Of a stretch of 64,000 bases of DNA, positions 17,872-28,134 are shown piece after piece; within the stretch, counting starts at the first letter, position 1; each line of letters opens with the position of its first letter. The notes beneath the pieces are model-generated. The model did not search any database. It was not told the DNA's origin and saw nothing but the letters and a program-made list of their open reading frames with translations. Source of the stretch: an uncultured Aquimarina sp. (GTDB taxonomy: Bacteria; Bacteroidota; Bacteroidia; Flavobacteriales; Flavobacteriaceae); contig NZ_CANLOZ010000002.1 in the NCBI RefSeq assembly GCF_947492965.1, positions 372,001 to 436,000 on the forward strand. The letters run 5' to 3'. The position numbers and the translations under genes are program-made.

Positions 17872-20800
17872 ATGTGGCACGAAATATTCAAGTTCGAGTT
17901 AAAATATAGAATGCAACGCCCAGAAACCTTTGTGTTTTTCGGATTTCTATTATTATTTTCCATAGTTGGTGTAGATTTTATTTTCCAAGGTGTAGAAACG
18001 GGTTTAGTGAAAATGAATGCGCCAATGATCATAGCAAAAACTATGGGTGCGATAACAGGTATTTTTATGATTATGGTATCCATGATTATGGGAGTTCCTG
18101 TACTGCGAGATTATCAGTATCATACGGAAGCTTTATTATTTACAAATCCAATTACAAAATGGGATTATTTGTTAGGTAGATTTCTAGGCTCTTTAACTGT
18201 TTTAGTATTCATATTTACAGGTTTAGTAATTGGAATGATGATTGGTTCACAAATGCCTTGGCATAAAGAAGAAGAGATGCTAGCATTTAGTATCTTTCCT
18301 TATATACAATCATTTGCAGTCGTTGTAATACCAACTTTGTTTTTTGGTGCAGCTACATTTTTTGTTACCGGAATGTTGAGCAAAAAAATGCTGGTAGTGT
18401 ATACCCAAGGGATTGTGGTGTTTGTATTGTTTTTGCTTACTAAAGCAATTAAAAATGAATATCTACAAGGTTTATTAGATCCTTTTTCTCTTACTACATT
18501 AACTCAGTACGCTAAAGAGTATTCGGTTTCAGAACTCAATTCACTAGCTATTACGTTTAACGGAATATTATTACATAATAAATTGTTATGGATGGTTTTA
18601 GGAATTGGGATTTTAAGTTATGGATATTATAAATTTTCATTTAGCGCTCTCACCAAAAAACCTAAAAGAATATTGAATAAAACAGTTAAAAAGAGCAAAA
18701 ATTACACAAATACAAGCCTTTTGATCCCTAATATGAGTATACACATAGATTTTAGATCGCAGCTCATACAATTGTACGAACTTTCTAAATTCTATATTCT
18801 TTCTTTAGTAAAGGAAGCCTCATTTTGGGCAATTGTACTATGTGGTATGATCATAATCATGATCAATTCCGTGAATTTAGGTACTGTTTATGAAGTAGAT
18901 AGTTATCCCGAGACACATTTTATCATTGCAGAATTGCAAGAAATGTCTATGTACTTTTTTATCATCATTTTATTATTCTATTCAGGTGAATTAATTTGGA
19001 AAGAAAGAAACAATAAACAATATCTTCTTAATGATGCCACACCAATATCTGATGTAATTACTTTAGCAAGTAAGTTTGTCGCACTACAAAGTATATATAT
19101 CATTCTAATGCTAAGTTTAATAAGCACAGGTGTTTTGTTTCAAGCATTTAGTGGGTATTATAAATTTGAATTAGGAGTTTATTTTTCAGGTTTTTTTATA
19201 GAAATATATCCTTTTCTTATGCTCTACACATTCATTACTTTTTTCTTTCAAGTGATTAGCAAAAACAAGTATTTGGGGATCTTTTTAACCTTAATCTTTT
19301 TTCTCTTAACTATTGGATTAGAAGTATTTGGTATCACTCATAGTCTATTAAAATTTGGTGGTAAACCATTGGGTACATATTCTGTAATGAACGGATATGG
19401 ACATTTTCTAAAACCGTATGTATGGGTGAAAGCATATTGGATCATCTTTGGTGTTATTGTTTTTGTGATCAGTGCTTTATTACTAAATAGAGGAGTGGCT
19501 ATCTCGCTACCTAGTCGTATAAAAACTATTAGCAATCGAATTACAAGACCTATTAAGTACACGAGTATCGCTCTTTTTTCAGTCTTTTTTATGTTAGGAA
19601 GTTATATTTTCTATAACATCAATATTCTAAATACTTATTGGACAGCTAATGAGCAACAAACCTTTAGGATGGAGTATGAAAAAACATTAAAACGATTCGA
19701 ATATATTCCGCAACCAAAGATTACCGCAGTAGATTTAAATGTGGAATTATATCCAGAAAATAGAAGTTATGAGATCAATGGAACCTACACATTACAAAAC
19801 ACTACAGAAGAACCTATTCATGAAGTTCATATTCAGAAATTAATTGCATCGCATGTATCTTTAGATACCATTTCTTTTCAAGGTGGTGCCATTGCTAATA
19901 CAGCATATCAAAAATTTGAATATACGATCTATACCTTGTCGAAACCTTTAGCGCCTTCAGATTCTATAGAAATGAAATTCACACAGTCTTTTGCTCCAAA
20001 AGGATTCGAAGAAGATCATTCAGATACTCAAATAGTACATAATGGAACTTTTTTCAACAATAGTATATTACCAACATTAGGCTATCATAAAAAGTACGAA
20101 CTACGAGATAACGATCTACGAGAAGAATTTGGATTAGCTACTAGGACATCCAAAGCGGAAATTAGTGATACAAAAGAATTGGTGAATTCTCGTTCTGGGA
20201 GTGATTCTGATGGAATATTGTTACAAGTTCGTATGGGAACGAGCAAGGATCAAACGGCTATTGCACCAGGAAATCTAATTAAACAGTGGAAAGAAGATGA
20301 AAGAAACTATTTTATCTATCAAACGGAACAACCAATTATCAATTTCTATGCTATCACCTCTGCAAAATATGAAGTAATACAAGATCAATGGACATCTACA
20401 GAAACAACCATAAAACCAGTGGATTTAGAAATCTATTATGATAAGAATCACTTTTATAATTTAGATAGAATGATGAGCGCCATGAAAACCTCATTAAGTT
20501 ATTTTAGTAAACATTTTAGTCCGTATCAATATGAGCAATTACGTATTATGGAGTTTCCTCGGTATGCTGAGTTTGCTCAATCTTTTCCAGGGACGATTCC
20601 TTTTTCTGAAGGAATAGGATTTGTATTAGACATAGATGATAAGACGGATGTAGACATGGCTTTTTATGTGACTGCCCATGAAGTAGCGCATCAATGGTTT
20701 GGAATGCAAATAGAAGCGGCTAATGTTCAAGGACAAAATTTTGTATTAGAAACATTATCCCAATATGCAGCGCTTATGGTATTACAGCAGCAGTATCCCA

Positions 20801-21159
20801 AGGAAAAAGTAGCTCAATTTCTTGCATTACAAGAAGAATTGTATCATGAGAAACAACGGAAGGCTATTTCCGAACCATCACTTGCGTTGGTAACGAATGA
20901 AGATTTTGTGTATTATCATAAAGGAGCTTTGGCCATGTACAAATTACAAGAAGAAGTAGGAGAGGAGTCAGTAAATCTAGCATTACATCGGTTTATCTCC
21001 GATTGGAATACCCATAATGGAAAAATAAGAGCCAAAACAGATAGATATGCTACATCACAAGATGTGTTGGACTACTTCAGAATGGTTACTCCAAAGGATA
21101 AACAGCATCTAATCCATGAACTATTTGAAACTACTAAAAATGTAAATGAGCTCCAATGA
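17872..21159 (+). CDS. ABC-2 permease fused to M1-family aminopeptidase domain
   Basis: A 1095-aa membrane protein. Residues 1-580 hold about twelve TM helices in two ABC-2 permease-like halves (about 20-260 and 305-565). Residues about 615-1095 form a periplasmic M1 (gluzincin) peptidase region. The zinc motif is H936-E937-VA-H940, followed by E960 in LETLSQY; the spacing of 19 rather than 18 is usual for this ABC/M1 fusion family. A catalytic Tyr is plausible in VYYHKGALAMY. The fusion suggests coupled export and peptide processing at the envelope. Its stop overlaps the ATG of a 47-codon S41-like remnant. Confidence 0.9.
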   Translation: MWHEIFKFELKYRMQRPETFVFFGFLLLFSIVGVDFIFQGVETGLVKMNAPMIIAKTMGAITGIFMIMVSMIMGVPVLRDYQYHTEALLFTNPITKWDYLLGRFLGSLTVLVFIFTGLVIGMMIGSQMPWHKEEEMLAFSIFPYIQSFAVVVIPTLFFGAATFFVTGMLSKKMLVVYTQGIVVFVLFLLTKAIKNEYLQGLLDPFSLTTLTQYAKEYSVSELNSLAITFNGILLHNKLLWMVLGIGILSYGYYKFSFSALTKKPKRILNKTVKKSKNYTNTSLLIPNMSIHIDFRSQLIQLYELSKFYILSLVKEASFWAIVLCGMIIIMINSVNLGTVYEVDSYPETHFIIAELQEMSMYFFIIILLFYSGELIWKERNNKQYLLNDATPISDVITLASKFVALQSIYIILMLSLISTGVLFQAFSGYYKFELGVYFSGFFIEIYPFLMLYTFITFFFQVISKNKYLGIFLTLIFFLLTIGLEVFGITHSLLKFGGKPLGTYSVMNGYGHFLKPYVWVKAYWIIFGVIVFVISALLLNRGVAISLPSRIKTISNRITRPIKYTSIALFSVFFMLGSYIFYNINILNTYWTANEQQTFRMEYEKTLKRFEYIPQPKITAVDLNVELYPENRSYEINGTYTLQNTTEEPIHEVHIQKLIASHVSLDTISFQGGAIANTAYQKFEYTIYTLSKPLAPSDSIEMKFTQSFAPKGFEEDHSDTQIVHNGTFFNNSILPTLGYHKKYELRDNDLREEFGLATRTSKAEISDTKELVNSRSGSDSDGILLQVRMGTSKDQTAIAPGNLIKQWKEDERNYFIYQTEQPIINFYAITSAKYEVIQDQWTSTETTIKPVDLEIYYDKNHFYNLDRMMSAMKTSLSYFSKHFSPYQYEQLRIMEFPRYAEFAQSFPGTIPFSEGIGFVLDIDDKTDVDMAFYVTAHEVAHQWFGMQIEAANVQGQNFVLETLSQYAALMVLQQQYPKEKVAQFLALQEELYHEKQRKAISEPSLALVTNEDFVYYHKGALAMYKLQEEVGEESVNLALHRFISDWNTHNGKIRAKTDRYATSQDVLDYFRMVTPKDKQHLIHELFETTKNVNELQ

Positions 21160-21299
21160 ATATTTCGATAGTAAGCGATTACAATAAAAAAACATTAGAT
21201 GGCAATGGAACCAAACCTGATATCATTATAGAAAGAAGTGAAAAGCAAGTATTCGAAGGAGAAGATTATCAGTTACAAACACTCATCAATATGATTTAA
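21156..21299 (+). pseudogene. C-terminal remnant resembling an S41 peptidase tail
   Basis: A 47-codon frame whose ATG overlaps the M1-fusion stop (ATGA). The sequence (DYNKKTLDGNGTKPDIIIE, then GEDYQLQTLINMI) matches the extreme C-terminus of S41 tail-specific peptidases, where DGNGxxPDI and DxQLxxA are conserved. No upstream S41 domain exists in frame. It may be a degraded gene still coupled to the operon, or a small protein in its own right. Evidence is motif resemblance only. Confidence 0.45.
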
Positions 21300-21433
21300 T
21301 TTGCAAACTATATCCAGTAAGAACTCTGAACATATTTAGAAATGCTACTAATCATTATAATTTTAGGTTTATCAAAATCAAGATAAAATTGATATAAATT
21401 AAATCTTACCTTTACTCCTCACTAAATAACTAA

Positions 21434-22720
21434 ATGACACAGGTGATTTCAGAAAACTATAGTTTTGCTAAAAGAGCAATTTGGCGTTTTGTCTTTTTGT
21501 ATTTCCTGCTATATATATTCCCTTACGGTTTTGAATACATTTATGGACTCAATACAGAAAACATATCCTTTTGGAAGGAAATAACTATTTGGTTTGGAGA
21601 AACATTTATTGGCTGGAAATTCAATAGAGAACGTTTATTAAATGGTTTTGATTCGGAATATGACTATTCTAGGTTTTTACTGATAGCAATACTTTCTCTT
21701 ATACTAACCTTCTGTTGGCTTCTTATTGATTCCAAATTAAAGAAATCTTATACTAGCAAAATTAAAGTCTTAACCCATACAATTCTACGATATCATGTAG
21801 GATTTACTTTAATTTTATATGGTCTATCCAAAGTGTTTTTGCAACAATTTGGGACTATAAATATTTCTAATTTAGAAACAAAAATTGGAGACTTGTCTGG
21901 GATGCGATATCTATGGCACTTCATGAGTTATTCGGATTTTTACACTATTTCTTCCGGACTTATTGAGGTTATTGGTGGTATTCTTTTGTTTTTCCGAAGA
22001 ACAACACTTATTGGTACATTCATCTTATTTATAGCGATGGCTAATGTCGTATTGTTAGATATAGGATATGATGTTCGTGTAAAAATGTTTGCGATTCATT
22101 TGTTTTTAATGACGATTGTTTTGATGAGTGATCACATAAAAGGAATGTTTCAATTTTTTATTAGCAGTAAACCTACAGTTCCCAAGAAATACGAACCACT
22201 TTTTAATGCTATTATATCCAAACGAATAGGATATATTATAAAAACTCTAATAATGGGATATTTTGTAATAACTACTTATTATGAATTTTCTGAACGAATA
22301 GACAGAAGTAATGATCCCTATCCTGAGCTTGCAAGTATGCATGTAATAAATACTTTTGTAAAAAATGGGGATACACTTTTGCCTAATGATCACCTTAATA
22401 ATCACAGATGGAAAAAGATGTTGGTTAATGGACATTGGCGAAGACCAGAAATGGTTTCTATTACTTTAGAAAATGAAGAGAGTATTAGTTTTACTTTCAA
22501 AGCGGATACAATAAAGAAACAACTATTTTTAACACCTTTAGGTGATTCTACACAACTAGAGTATACTTTTGACTACAAAAAGATAAATCAAAATCAGTAT
22601 GAATTTCTTGGTATTTACAAAGGTGATACGATAAGACTAGAAACAAAAGCAAAATTCCTTAAAGATTATAAACTCACTAAGCATGGTATAAGATGGTTAA
22701 CAGTTTTTGATCAATTATAG
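21434..22720 (+). CDS. DoxX-like multi-TM membrane protein
   Basis: A 428-aa protein with about seven TM helices (roughly 15-35, 78-97, 115-137, 170-195, 200-220, 225-243 and 280-298) and a soluble C-terminal domain of about 130 residues. The central stretch (GFTLILYGLSKVF, then GLIEVIGGILLFFRRTTLIG) follows the DoxX/quinol-oxidase-subunit pattern. The C-terminal part, predicted to be mostly beta, is like those of flavobacterial DoxX-like proteins. Function unknown. It stands alone between the ABC/M1 operon and a LytS kinase. Confidence 0.65.
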   Translation: MTQVISENYSFAKRAIWRFVFLYFLLYIFPYGFEYIYGLNTENISFWKEITIWFGETFIGWKFNRERLLNGFDSEYDYSRFLLIAILSLILTFCWLLIDSKLKKSYTSKIKVLTHTILRYHVGFTLILYGLSKVFLQQFGTINISNLETKIGDLSGMRYLWHFMSYSDFYTISSGLIEVIGGILLFFRRTTLIGTFILFIAMANVVLLDIGYDVRVKMFAIHLFLMTIVLMSDHIKGMFQFFISSKPTVPKKYEPLFNAIISKRIGYIIKTLIMGYFVITTYYEFSERIDRSNDPYPELASMHVINTFVKNGDTLLPNDHLNNHRWKKMLVNGHWRRPEMVSITLENEESISFTFKADTIKKQLFLTPLGDSTQLEYTFDYKKINQNQYEFLGIYKGDTIRLETKAKFLKDYKLTKHGIRWLTVFDQL

Positions 22721-22756
22721 GAATTGATTTACAAATCTTAAAAATAAATAACATTA

Positions 22757-22942
22757 CAACCAACGGCATTACCATTCAAAAATAGAATACGACATTTCAA
22801 CATATTCTTGTTTCATGGCAACATAAGTTCTGAGATATTTGAACTAGGTTATAAGGCTAACAATGGTGCTTTTTTTGGTTTGCGTGCTATTCAAATAATT
22901 CCGTTATTCGTGTATGTATGGTATCAAAGAAAAGAAAACTAG
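22757..22942 (+). other. Open frame without a start codon in a 315-nt gap
   Basis: The gap 22721-23035 has no convincing gene. One frame stays open for about 60 codons and ends with a hydrophobic helix and basic tail (FFGLRAIQIIPLFVYVWYQR), like the end of a small membrane protein. It lacks an ATG, GTG or TTG start, so I read it as a possible gene remnant. The remainder to 23035 is AT-rich leader of the next gene. Confidence 0.2.
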
Positions 22943-23035
22943 ATGTTAGCACTTTTGAATTTCTATGTGTTTTAGGAGATAAACGATTGTTTTCCCTACT
23001 TCAAGAAAGAACATATCTTTATTAAACTAGCATTT

Positions 23036-24130
23036 ATGCCTTTATTCAATAAACAGAAACGCATACAATATTTAGGATTCGACGATGTTCGATCTTGTCT
23101 AATTGGTATTGCTATCATAAGTTTTATCACCAATTACCTTTTCAACACTACACCAGAACGTAATACATTCGATCTAATATTTATTGGTTATGCTGTTAAT
23201 GTATTCTTTACCATCTGTTATTGGTTATTGATACGTAACATCTTAATCTTTTTGAGGAAAAAATATCCTGATTTTAAAGATGATAAAAAGCGTATTAGTA
23301 TTCTCTTCCTATCCGTAGTTTGTACTGTTGTTATTGTGGATTACGTAGGAGGTGAATTAACAGCACGTGTCATCAGGTTATTTGGGTATTATTCTAATCA
23401 TCGTGTAGAATTAAAAGTGCTAATTCCCATTATGATTATTACCATTATGGTCATGGCGATTTATGAGGCTATTTACCTCTATAACCGATTAAAAAAGTCT
23501 ATACGAGAAGAAGAACAAGCCAAACAAGTAATGATTCAGGCGCAATTGGATACATTAAGAAATCAAGCTCGTCCTCATTTCTTATTCAATAGTTTAAACA
23601 CATTGCGAGATATTATCGATCAGGATTCTAAAGAAGATGCTAAGGGTTTTGTAGATAATCTATCAGATGTGTACCGTTTTATTATTGAGTCTGGTAATTC
23701 TAACATCATATCGCTAGAAAAAGAACTAAAATTTGCTAAAGCTTATATTCATATACAATCAGAAAGGTTTGGAGAAAACTTGCAAGTACAATGGAATATT
23801 CCAGAAGATAAGCTTTCGATTATGATTGTACCTATGAGTCTACAGTTATTACTAGAAAATGCAATCAAACACAATGTAGTTTCCAGATCCAAACCATTGA
23901 TTATAAATGTATCCACAAGAAAAAATAGGTTAGTGGTACGAAATAAAATTCAGGCCAAGTCTACCCAAACTCCATCTACAAAAATTGGATTAAAAAATAT
24001 TGAAAAGCGATATCAATTAATAGCTGATAAAACACCTATCATTTATATTGATGGGGAGAATTTTATAGTTACATTACCCTTATTACATGCATCAAATCAA
24101 AAGAAAAATTATGAAAATAGTAATCGTTGA
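23036..24130 (+). CDS. LytS-type sensor histidine kinase
   Basis: A 364-aa kinase with four TM helices (about 20-38, 46-68, 84-102 and 118-145), a short coiled segment rich in Glu and Gln, then a His_kinase domain. H181 in QARPHFLFNSLNTL is the phosphoacceptor. The N-box reads QLLLENAIKHN and the G-box STKIGLKNIEKRY. The last 20 nt overlap the response regulator start I chose, so this is a coupled pair. Stimulus unknown. Confidence 0.93.
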   Translation: MPLFNKQKRIQYLGFDDVRSCLIGIAIISFITNYLFNTTPERNTFDLIFIGYAVNVFFTICYWLLIRNILIFLRKKYPDFKDDKKRISILFLSVVCTVVIVDYVGGELTARVIRLFGYYSNHRVELKVLIPIMIITIMVMAIYEAIYLYNRLKKSIREEEQAKQVMIQAQLDTLRNQARPHFLFNSLNTLRDIIDQDSKEDAKGFVDNLSDVYRFIIESGNSNIISLEKELKFAKAYIHIQSERFGENLQVQWNIPEDKLSIMIVPMSLQLLLENAIKHNVVSRSKPLIINVSTRKNRLVVRNKIQAKSTQTPSTKIGLKNIEKRYQLIADKTPIIYIDGENFIVTLPLLHASNQKKNYENSNR

Positions 24131-24866
24131 AGATGAGCCACGTGCAGCACGTCAATTGGAAAATTTATTACATAAAACTACTTTTGATTTTGAAATACTA
24201 AACGTAATTGATTCTGTTGAAGATTCTGTTTCCTGGTTTCAAAAAAATATGTCTCCAGATTTAGTATTTATGGATATTCAACTAGCAGACGGTTTAAGTT
24301 TCGAGATTTTTCAGAAAACAGAAGTGACAGCACCTATTATTTTTACGACAGCTTTTGATCAATATGCTATTCAGGCGTTTAAAGTAAATAGTATTGATTA
24401 TTTGCTCAAACCTATCAAACAAAACGATTTAGACGCAGCGCTACATAAATTTTCAAAATCTCAAAACCCATCAAATCCTATTGAAGCTAATATTCTGAAA
24501 GAATTACTGAGCAGTATGCAAACCCCACAAGAAAGATCTGGAATATTGGTGAAGGAGGGAAGTGGTTTTGTACAAATACGCATTTCTGAGCTTTTATATA
24601 TGTATTCACAAGATAGTATCACTTTTGGTATTACCCATAATAAACGATACATCATTGATGAAACAATGGATCAATTATTTGATTCTTTAGATCATGCTAA
24701 GTTTTACAGAATTAATAGAGGTCAAATCATTTCAAAAATAGCAATTCAAAAAATAGAACCTTATTTCAATCATCGTGTAAAACTAACCATATCAAATCCT
24801 AGAGATCAGGAATTCATTGTTAGTAGACAAAAAACAAGTGATTTTAAAGATTGGATGAATAGATAA
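24111..24866 (+). CDS. LytTR-family response regulator
   Basis: I start this at 24111 (MKIVIVEDEP) rather than the upstream in-frame ATG at 24087, since receivers begin with this strand; both starts overlap the kinase gene. The receiver has acidic pair EDE, phosphoacceptor in LVFMDIQLAD (about residue 56), FTTAF with the Thr, and Lys in YLLKPI. A LytTR DNA-binding domain occupies about 145-250 (GILVKEGSGFVQIRISELLYMYSQ is cut here to its start: GILVKEGSGF). Partner of the preceding kinase; no obvious target in the window. Confidence 0.92.
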   Translation: MKIVIVEDEPRAARQLENLLHKTTFDFEILNVIDSVEDSVSWFQKNMSPDLVFMDIQLADGLSFEIFQKTEVTAPIIFTTAFDQYAIQAFKVNSIDYLLKPIKQNDLDAALHKFSKSQNPSNPIEANILKELLSSMQTPQERSGILVKEGSGFVQIRISELLYMYSQDSITFGITHNKRYIIDETMDQLFDSLDHAKFYRINRGQIISKIAIQKIEPYFNHRVKLTISNPRDQEFIVSRQKTSDFKDWMNR

Positions 24867-24899
24867 ATCACTATAGACTGAAAGTCATCATTTTCGATA

Positions 24900-25082
24900 T
24901 CAATTCTTGCTCGTAGCTTTTAGTCCTTTCCTATTAAAAATTTTTAAAACTAACCACCAAGAGCTAATTGCCAATAGAGCACTCAATAATATTAGTAGAA
25001 ACTGAAAATAGAATACACTAAAGTGCATAATTTTAAATATTTCTGAGATCAATAAAAACATCTGTGACGTTTCAACCAACAA
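24900..25082 (-). CDS. Possible small single-TM protein (60 aa)
   Basis: An ATG-started 60-codon frame on the minus strand within the 324-nt gap between the LytTR regulator and the S41 peptidase. It has a long hydrophobic helix (about 22-48) and a basic tail (NRKGLKATSKN). Composition suits a small membrane protein, but no RBS, homologue or coupling supports it. An internal start at M8 is possible. The rest of the gap is AT-rich and shows nothing clear. Confidence 0.3.
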   Translation of the reverse strand: MLVETSQMFLLISEIFKIMHFSVFYFQFLLILLSALLAISSWWLVLKIFNRKGLKATSKN

Positions 25083-25190
25083 TAACTACGTTTCAGCATA
25101 AACAACTACTATATAGGATAGATTAAAACCATATTTGTGATGTAATTAATAATCAATCACTGAACGAATTCAGTTAAAAAAAATAACATC

Positions 25191-26837
25191 ATGAAAAAAG
25201 TACTCATTATTATCCAATTACTATGCTGTTTACAGTTATCTGCACAACAAACAAATACGAAGCAATGGCAAGAAGACTTACGATTTCTTCAAAACACCAT
25301 CCATAAAGACTATTCTTTTCTTTTTGTAAAAACTACCAAAGAAGATTTTGATGCACAGGTTGAAAAATTATATAAAGAAATTCCCAACTTACAAGAACAT
25401 GAAATCCGAGTAGGATTAGCACGAATTGTTTCTTCATTTAAATATGGTCATACGCAGATTCCTTATGGTACAGTAACTAAAAGCGGAATTCTACCAATTA
25501 ATATATATGATTTCAATGATGGAATTTATATTGAAGGTGTTCAAAAACAGTACAAAGAAGTATTAGGAGCAAAAATATTGAAGATAGGAGAGACACCTAT
25601 AGAAAAAGCAATAGAACTAGTATATCCAGTAGTTCCAGTAGAAAATGAGCAATATTTTAAAGCCTATGGAGTACGATTTTTACTATCTGCAGAAGTATTA
25701 CATGCGCAAGGAGTAATTTCTAAACTATCCAATAAAGTAACTTTAACACTTGAAAAAAATGGAAAAGTATTTACGCATGAGTTTACCACCATCGATAGAA
25801 AAGACAAACCAAGAACTTTCAATTTTACACTACCAACAGAGGATTGGCTTACAGCACGTGATACAGAAACAACACCTCTATATTTAAAAAATCTAGATGA
25901 AAAACTATATGATTTTGAATATTTAGAAGATAAAAAGACTTTGTATGTAAGACAAAGCTCAGTATTTAATGATCCTAAAGAAACCTTAGCAGAATTCTAC
26001 AAGCGCCTGTTTGAGTTTATTGATGCAAATAACGTTGAAAAATTAGTGTATGATGTACGTTTAAACGGAGGTGGTAATAATTATAACAACTTACCATTGA
26101 TCAAAGGGTTAATGGCTAGACCACAGCTTAATAAAAAAGGGAATTTCTATTTCATTATTGGTCGTGAAACCTTTTCAGCTTGCCAGAACTTAACCAATGA
26201 AATTACCAGGTATACAGAAGCAATTTTAGTGGGAGAACCTACTGCAGAAAACATTAACTTTTATGGTGATGCTAGAGCTGTACAATTACCAAATAGCAAG
26301 ATCAATGCATATTTATCCTATTTGTGGTGGCAAGATTATCCTGCTTTAGAAAATAAAGATGCGACAGTACCAAGTGTTCCTGTTACTATGAGTTATGACG
26401 ATTACGTACAGAACAAAGATGTAGTGTTAGAAGCTGCGTTGAACTTTAATGCAGAAGGTTTCCAGCCAAAACCTATGGAGTACATCACACAGTTATATAT
26501 CACTGGGCAAGGAGCAAAATTAGCACAAGTATTGCCACAAATGGTACAAGATCCACGATACGCTTTCTGCGATTTTGAAACTGAATTAAATAAAAAAGGA
26601 AACATTTTATTAGAAAGTGGTCGTATGGCAGAAGTTCAAGGATCGATACAGGTATTCTCTATGATTATGCAGATGTACCCTAATTCTGCTATGACCTATA
26701 AAAACTTAGGTAGAGCATATTTAAAAGTTGGTGATATTAAAAAAGCAACCGAATTATTAAATAAAGCAATCTCATTAGACACTGATGGCGAACATGCTAA
26801 AGCAGCTAAAAAAACACTCTTAACTATTTCTAATTAA
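25191..26837 (+). CDS. S41-like peptidase with C-terminal TPR
   Basis: A 548-aa secreted protein with a signal peptide (about 1-19, ending QLSAQ). The N-terminal helical cap and a PDZ-like portion (about 85-150, GAKILKIGETPIEKAIELV) lead into an S41-type core. Its KLVYDVRLNGGGNNYNNLPL segment and the probable nucleophile Ser in GRETFSACQNL match the TFSA motif of tail-specific peptidases. Residues about 470-548 form TPR-like helices (TYKNLGRAYLKVGDIKKATELL split across two helices). Periplasmic or surface peptidase, substrate unknown. An S41-like tail fragment also lies at 21156. Confidence 0.82.
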   Translation: MKKVLIIIQLLCCLQLSAQQTNTKQWQEDLRFLQNTIHKDYSFLFVKTTKEDFDAQVEKLYKEIPNLQEHEIRVGLARIVSSFKYGHTQIPYGTVTKSGILPINIYDFNDGIYIEGVQKQYKEVLGAKILKIGETPIEKAIELVYPVVPVENEQYFKAYGVRFLLSAEVLHAQGVISKLSNKVTLTLEKNGKVFTHEFTTIDRKDKPRTFNFTLPTEDWLTARDTETTPLYLKNLDEKLYDFEYLEDKKTLYVRQSSVFNDPKETLAEFYKRLFEFIDANNVEKLVYDVRLNGGGNNYNNLPLIKGLMARPQLNKKGNFYFIIGRETFSACQNLTNEITRYTEAILVGEPTAENINFYGDARAVQLPNSKINAYLSYLWWQDYPALENKDATVPSVPVTMSYDDYVQNKDVVLEAALNFNAEGFQPKPMEYITQLYITGQGAKLAQVLPQMVQDPRYAFCDFETELNKKGNILLESGRMAEVQGSIQVFSMIMQMYPNSAMTYKNLGRAYLKVGDIKKATELLNKAISLDTDGEHAKAAKKTLLTISN

Positions 26838-26875
26838 GGAAGAGATTGTCTAAAAAACAACATATCCCTTTCAAA

Positions 26876-26932
26876 CTGAGCATGTCGAAGTTTTTAACCA
26901 ATTGATTTTCAATTTATCTTCGACAGGCTCAG
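26876..26932. repeat. Flavobacterial CTGAGCCTGTCGAAG inverted repeat
   Basis: Arms 26876-26890 and 26918-26932 are 15-mers matching in reverse complement at 14 of 15 positions. This CTTCGACAGGCTCAG sequence is a widespread intergenic element in flavobacteria (from memory). It lies between the convergent S41-like and dienelactone hydrolase genes and may act as a terminator. Confidence 0.65.
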
Positions 26933-26998
26933 ACTGACAAACAGAAGTTTTAAATACTTTTTAGACTTCTTTTTAATGATTATTACAACAATAAATGA

Positions 26999-27886
26999 TT
27001 ATACTAAATGCTTATTAAAAAAGGCTATAGTACGTTCCCAAGATAAATTCGCTGCTTTTTTATCGTATCGCGGAGTCGTATTATTATGAAAACCATGATT
27101 TGCATTTGCATACATATGTGCTTTATACGGGATATTATTTTCCTTTAATACTTTCTCATAATCTGGCCATCCAGCATTTACTCTTTTATCCAGTTCAGCA
27201 TATTGCAATAATAAAGGTGTTTTTATTTTTTTAGCATCTTCAGCATTTGGTTGTCTACCATAGTATGGAACGGCAGCTTTTAGTTCTGGCAGTCGAACAG
27301 CCATCATATTAGAAATCCATCCACCAAAACAGAATCCAACCACACCAACATTTCCATTGCAATCTTCATGATTTTTTAGATATTCATAGGCGGCAATAAA
27401 ATCTTCTAACATCTCATTACGATCTCTTTTTTTCTGAAGCGCACGTCCATCATCATCATTTCCAGGATATCCTCCAAGTGGAGATAAGGCGTCTGGTGCC
27501 AGAGAAATAAATTTTTCTTTTGCAGCACGTCTTCCCACATCTTCTATATAAGGATTTAGTCCTCTATTTTCATGAACAACAATAACACCTGGTAACTTAG
27601 TTTCATGATTTTTTGGCTTAGATAAAAGCCCTTTTATAGTGCCTCCACCTTTAGAAGAATCATACGTAATAAAGTTAGAATCAATTGTTGGATCCTTAGG
27701 GTTTACGAGCAATGTATCTATATAATTAGGAGATACAAAACTTAATAAAGAGGAAACTGTAACACCACCCACTGCATATGCGGATAATTTTTCTATAAAC
27801 TGTTTTCTATTTAGACCATTATGCGCGTAATCATCATATAAGTCAAAAACTTCTTGTTGAATGTCTTCTTTTTTTAATTTTTCCAT
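26999..27886 (-). CDS. Dienelactone hydrolase family protein
   Basis: A 295-aa alpha/beta hydrolase. Nucleophile Cys is in VGFCFGGWIS, the Asp in YAELDKRVN, and the His in ANANHGFHN. The N-terminal about 60 residues hold a charged segment and a hydrophobic stretch (AYAVGGVTVSSLLSFVSP), which looks like a degenerate Tat-type or membrane-anchor leader, so it may be exported. It belongs to the larger, YghX-like branch and differs from the lipoprotein member at 2038. Stand-alone gene. Confidence 0.88.
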   Translation of the reverse strand: MEKLKKEDIQQEVFDLYDDYAHNGLNRKQFIEKLSAYAVGGVTVSSLLSFVSPNYIDTLLVNPKDPTIDSNFITYDSSKGGGTIKGLLSKPKNHETKLPGVIVVHENRGLNPYIEDVGRRAAKEKFISLAPDALSPLGGYPGNDDDGRALQKKRDRNEMLEDFIAAYEYLKNHEDCNGNVGVVGFCFGGWISNMMAVRLPELKAAVPYYGRQPNAEDAKKIKTPLLLQYAELDKRVNAGWPDYEKVLKENNIPYKAHMYANANHGFHNNTTPRYDKKAANLSWERTIAFFNKHLV

Positions 27887-28134
27887 AAAAAGAGATGATT
27901 TAGTTAGAATTAGAGGAAATTACATCTTTTATGATCAAATTTTATTAAGATTTCCCTAAAATGAAAATAGTGTTATGTTTTGGCCAAAGTGTAGCACATA
28001 CTTAATATGTTTTCGTACTACACCTATCAAGATGTGATGAATCTATCCATTTTGTATGCCAAGATCATGATTTAAGTAGGAAACTGGGTGTAAACATTAG
28101 ACTTTTACGGCATATTAATATTAAAAAAGTCGAA

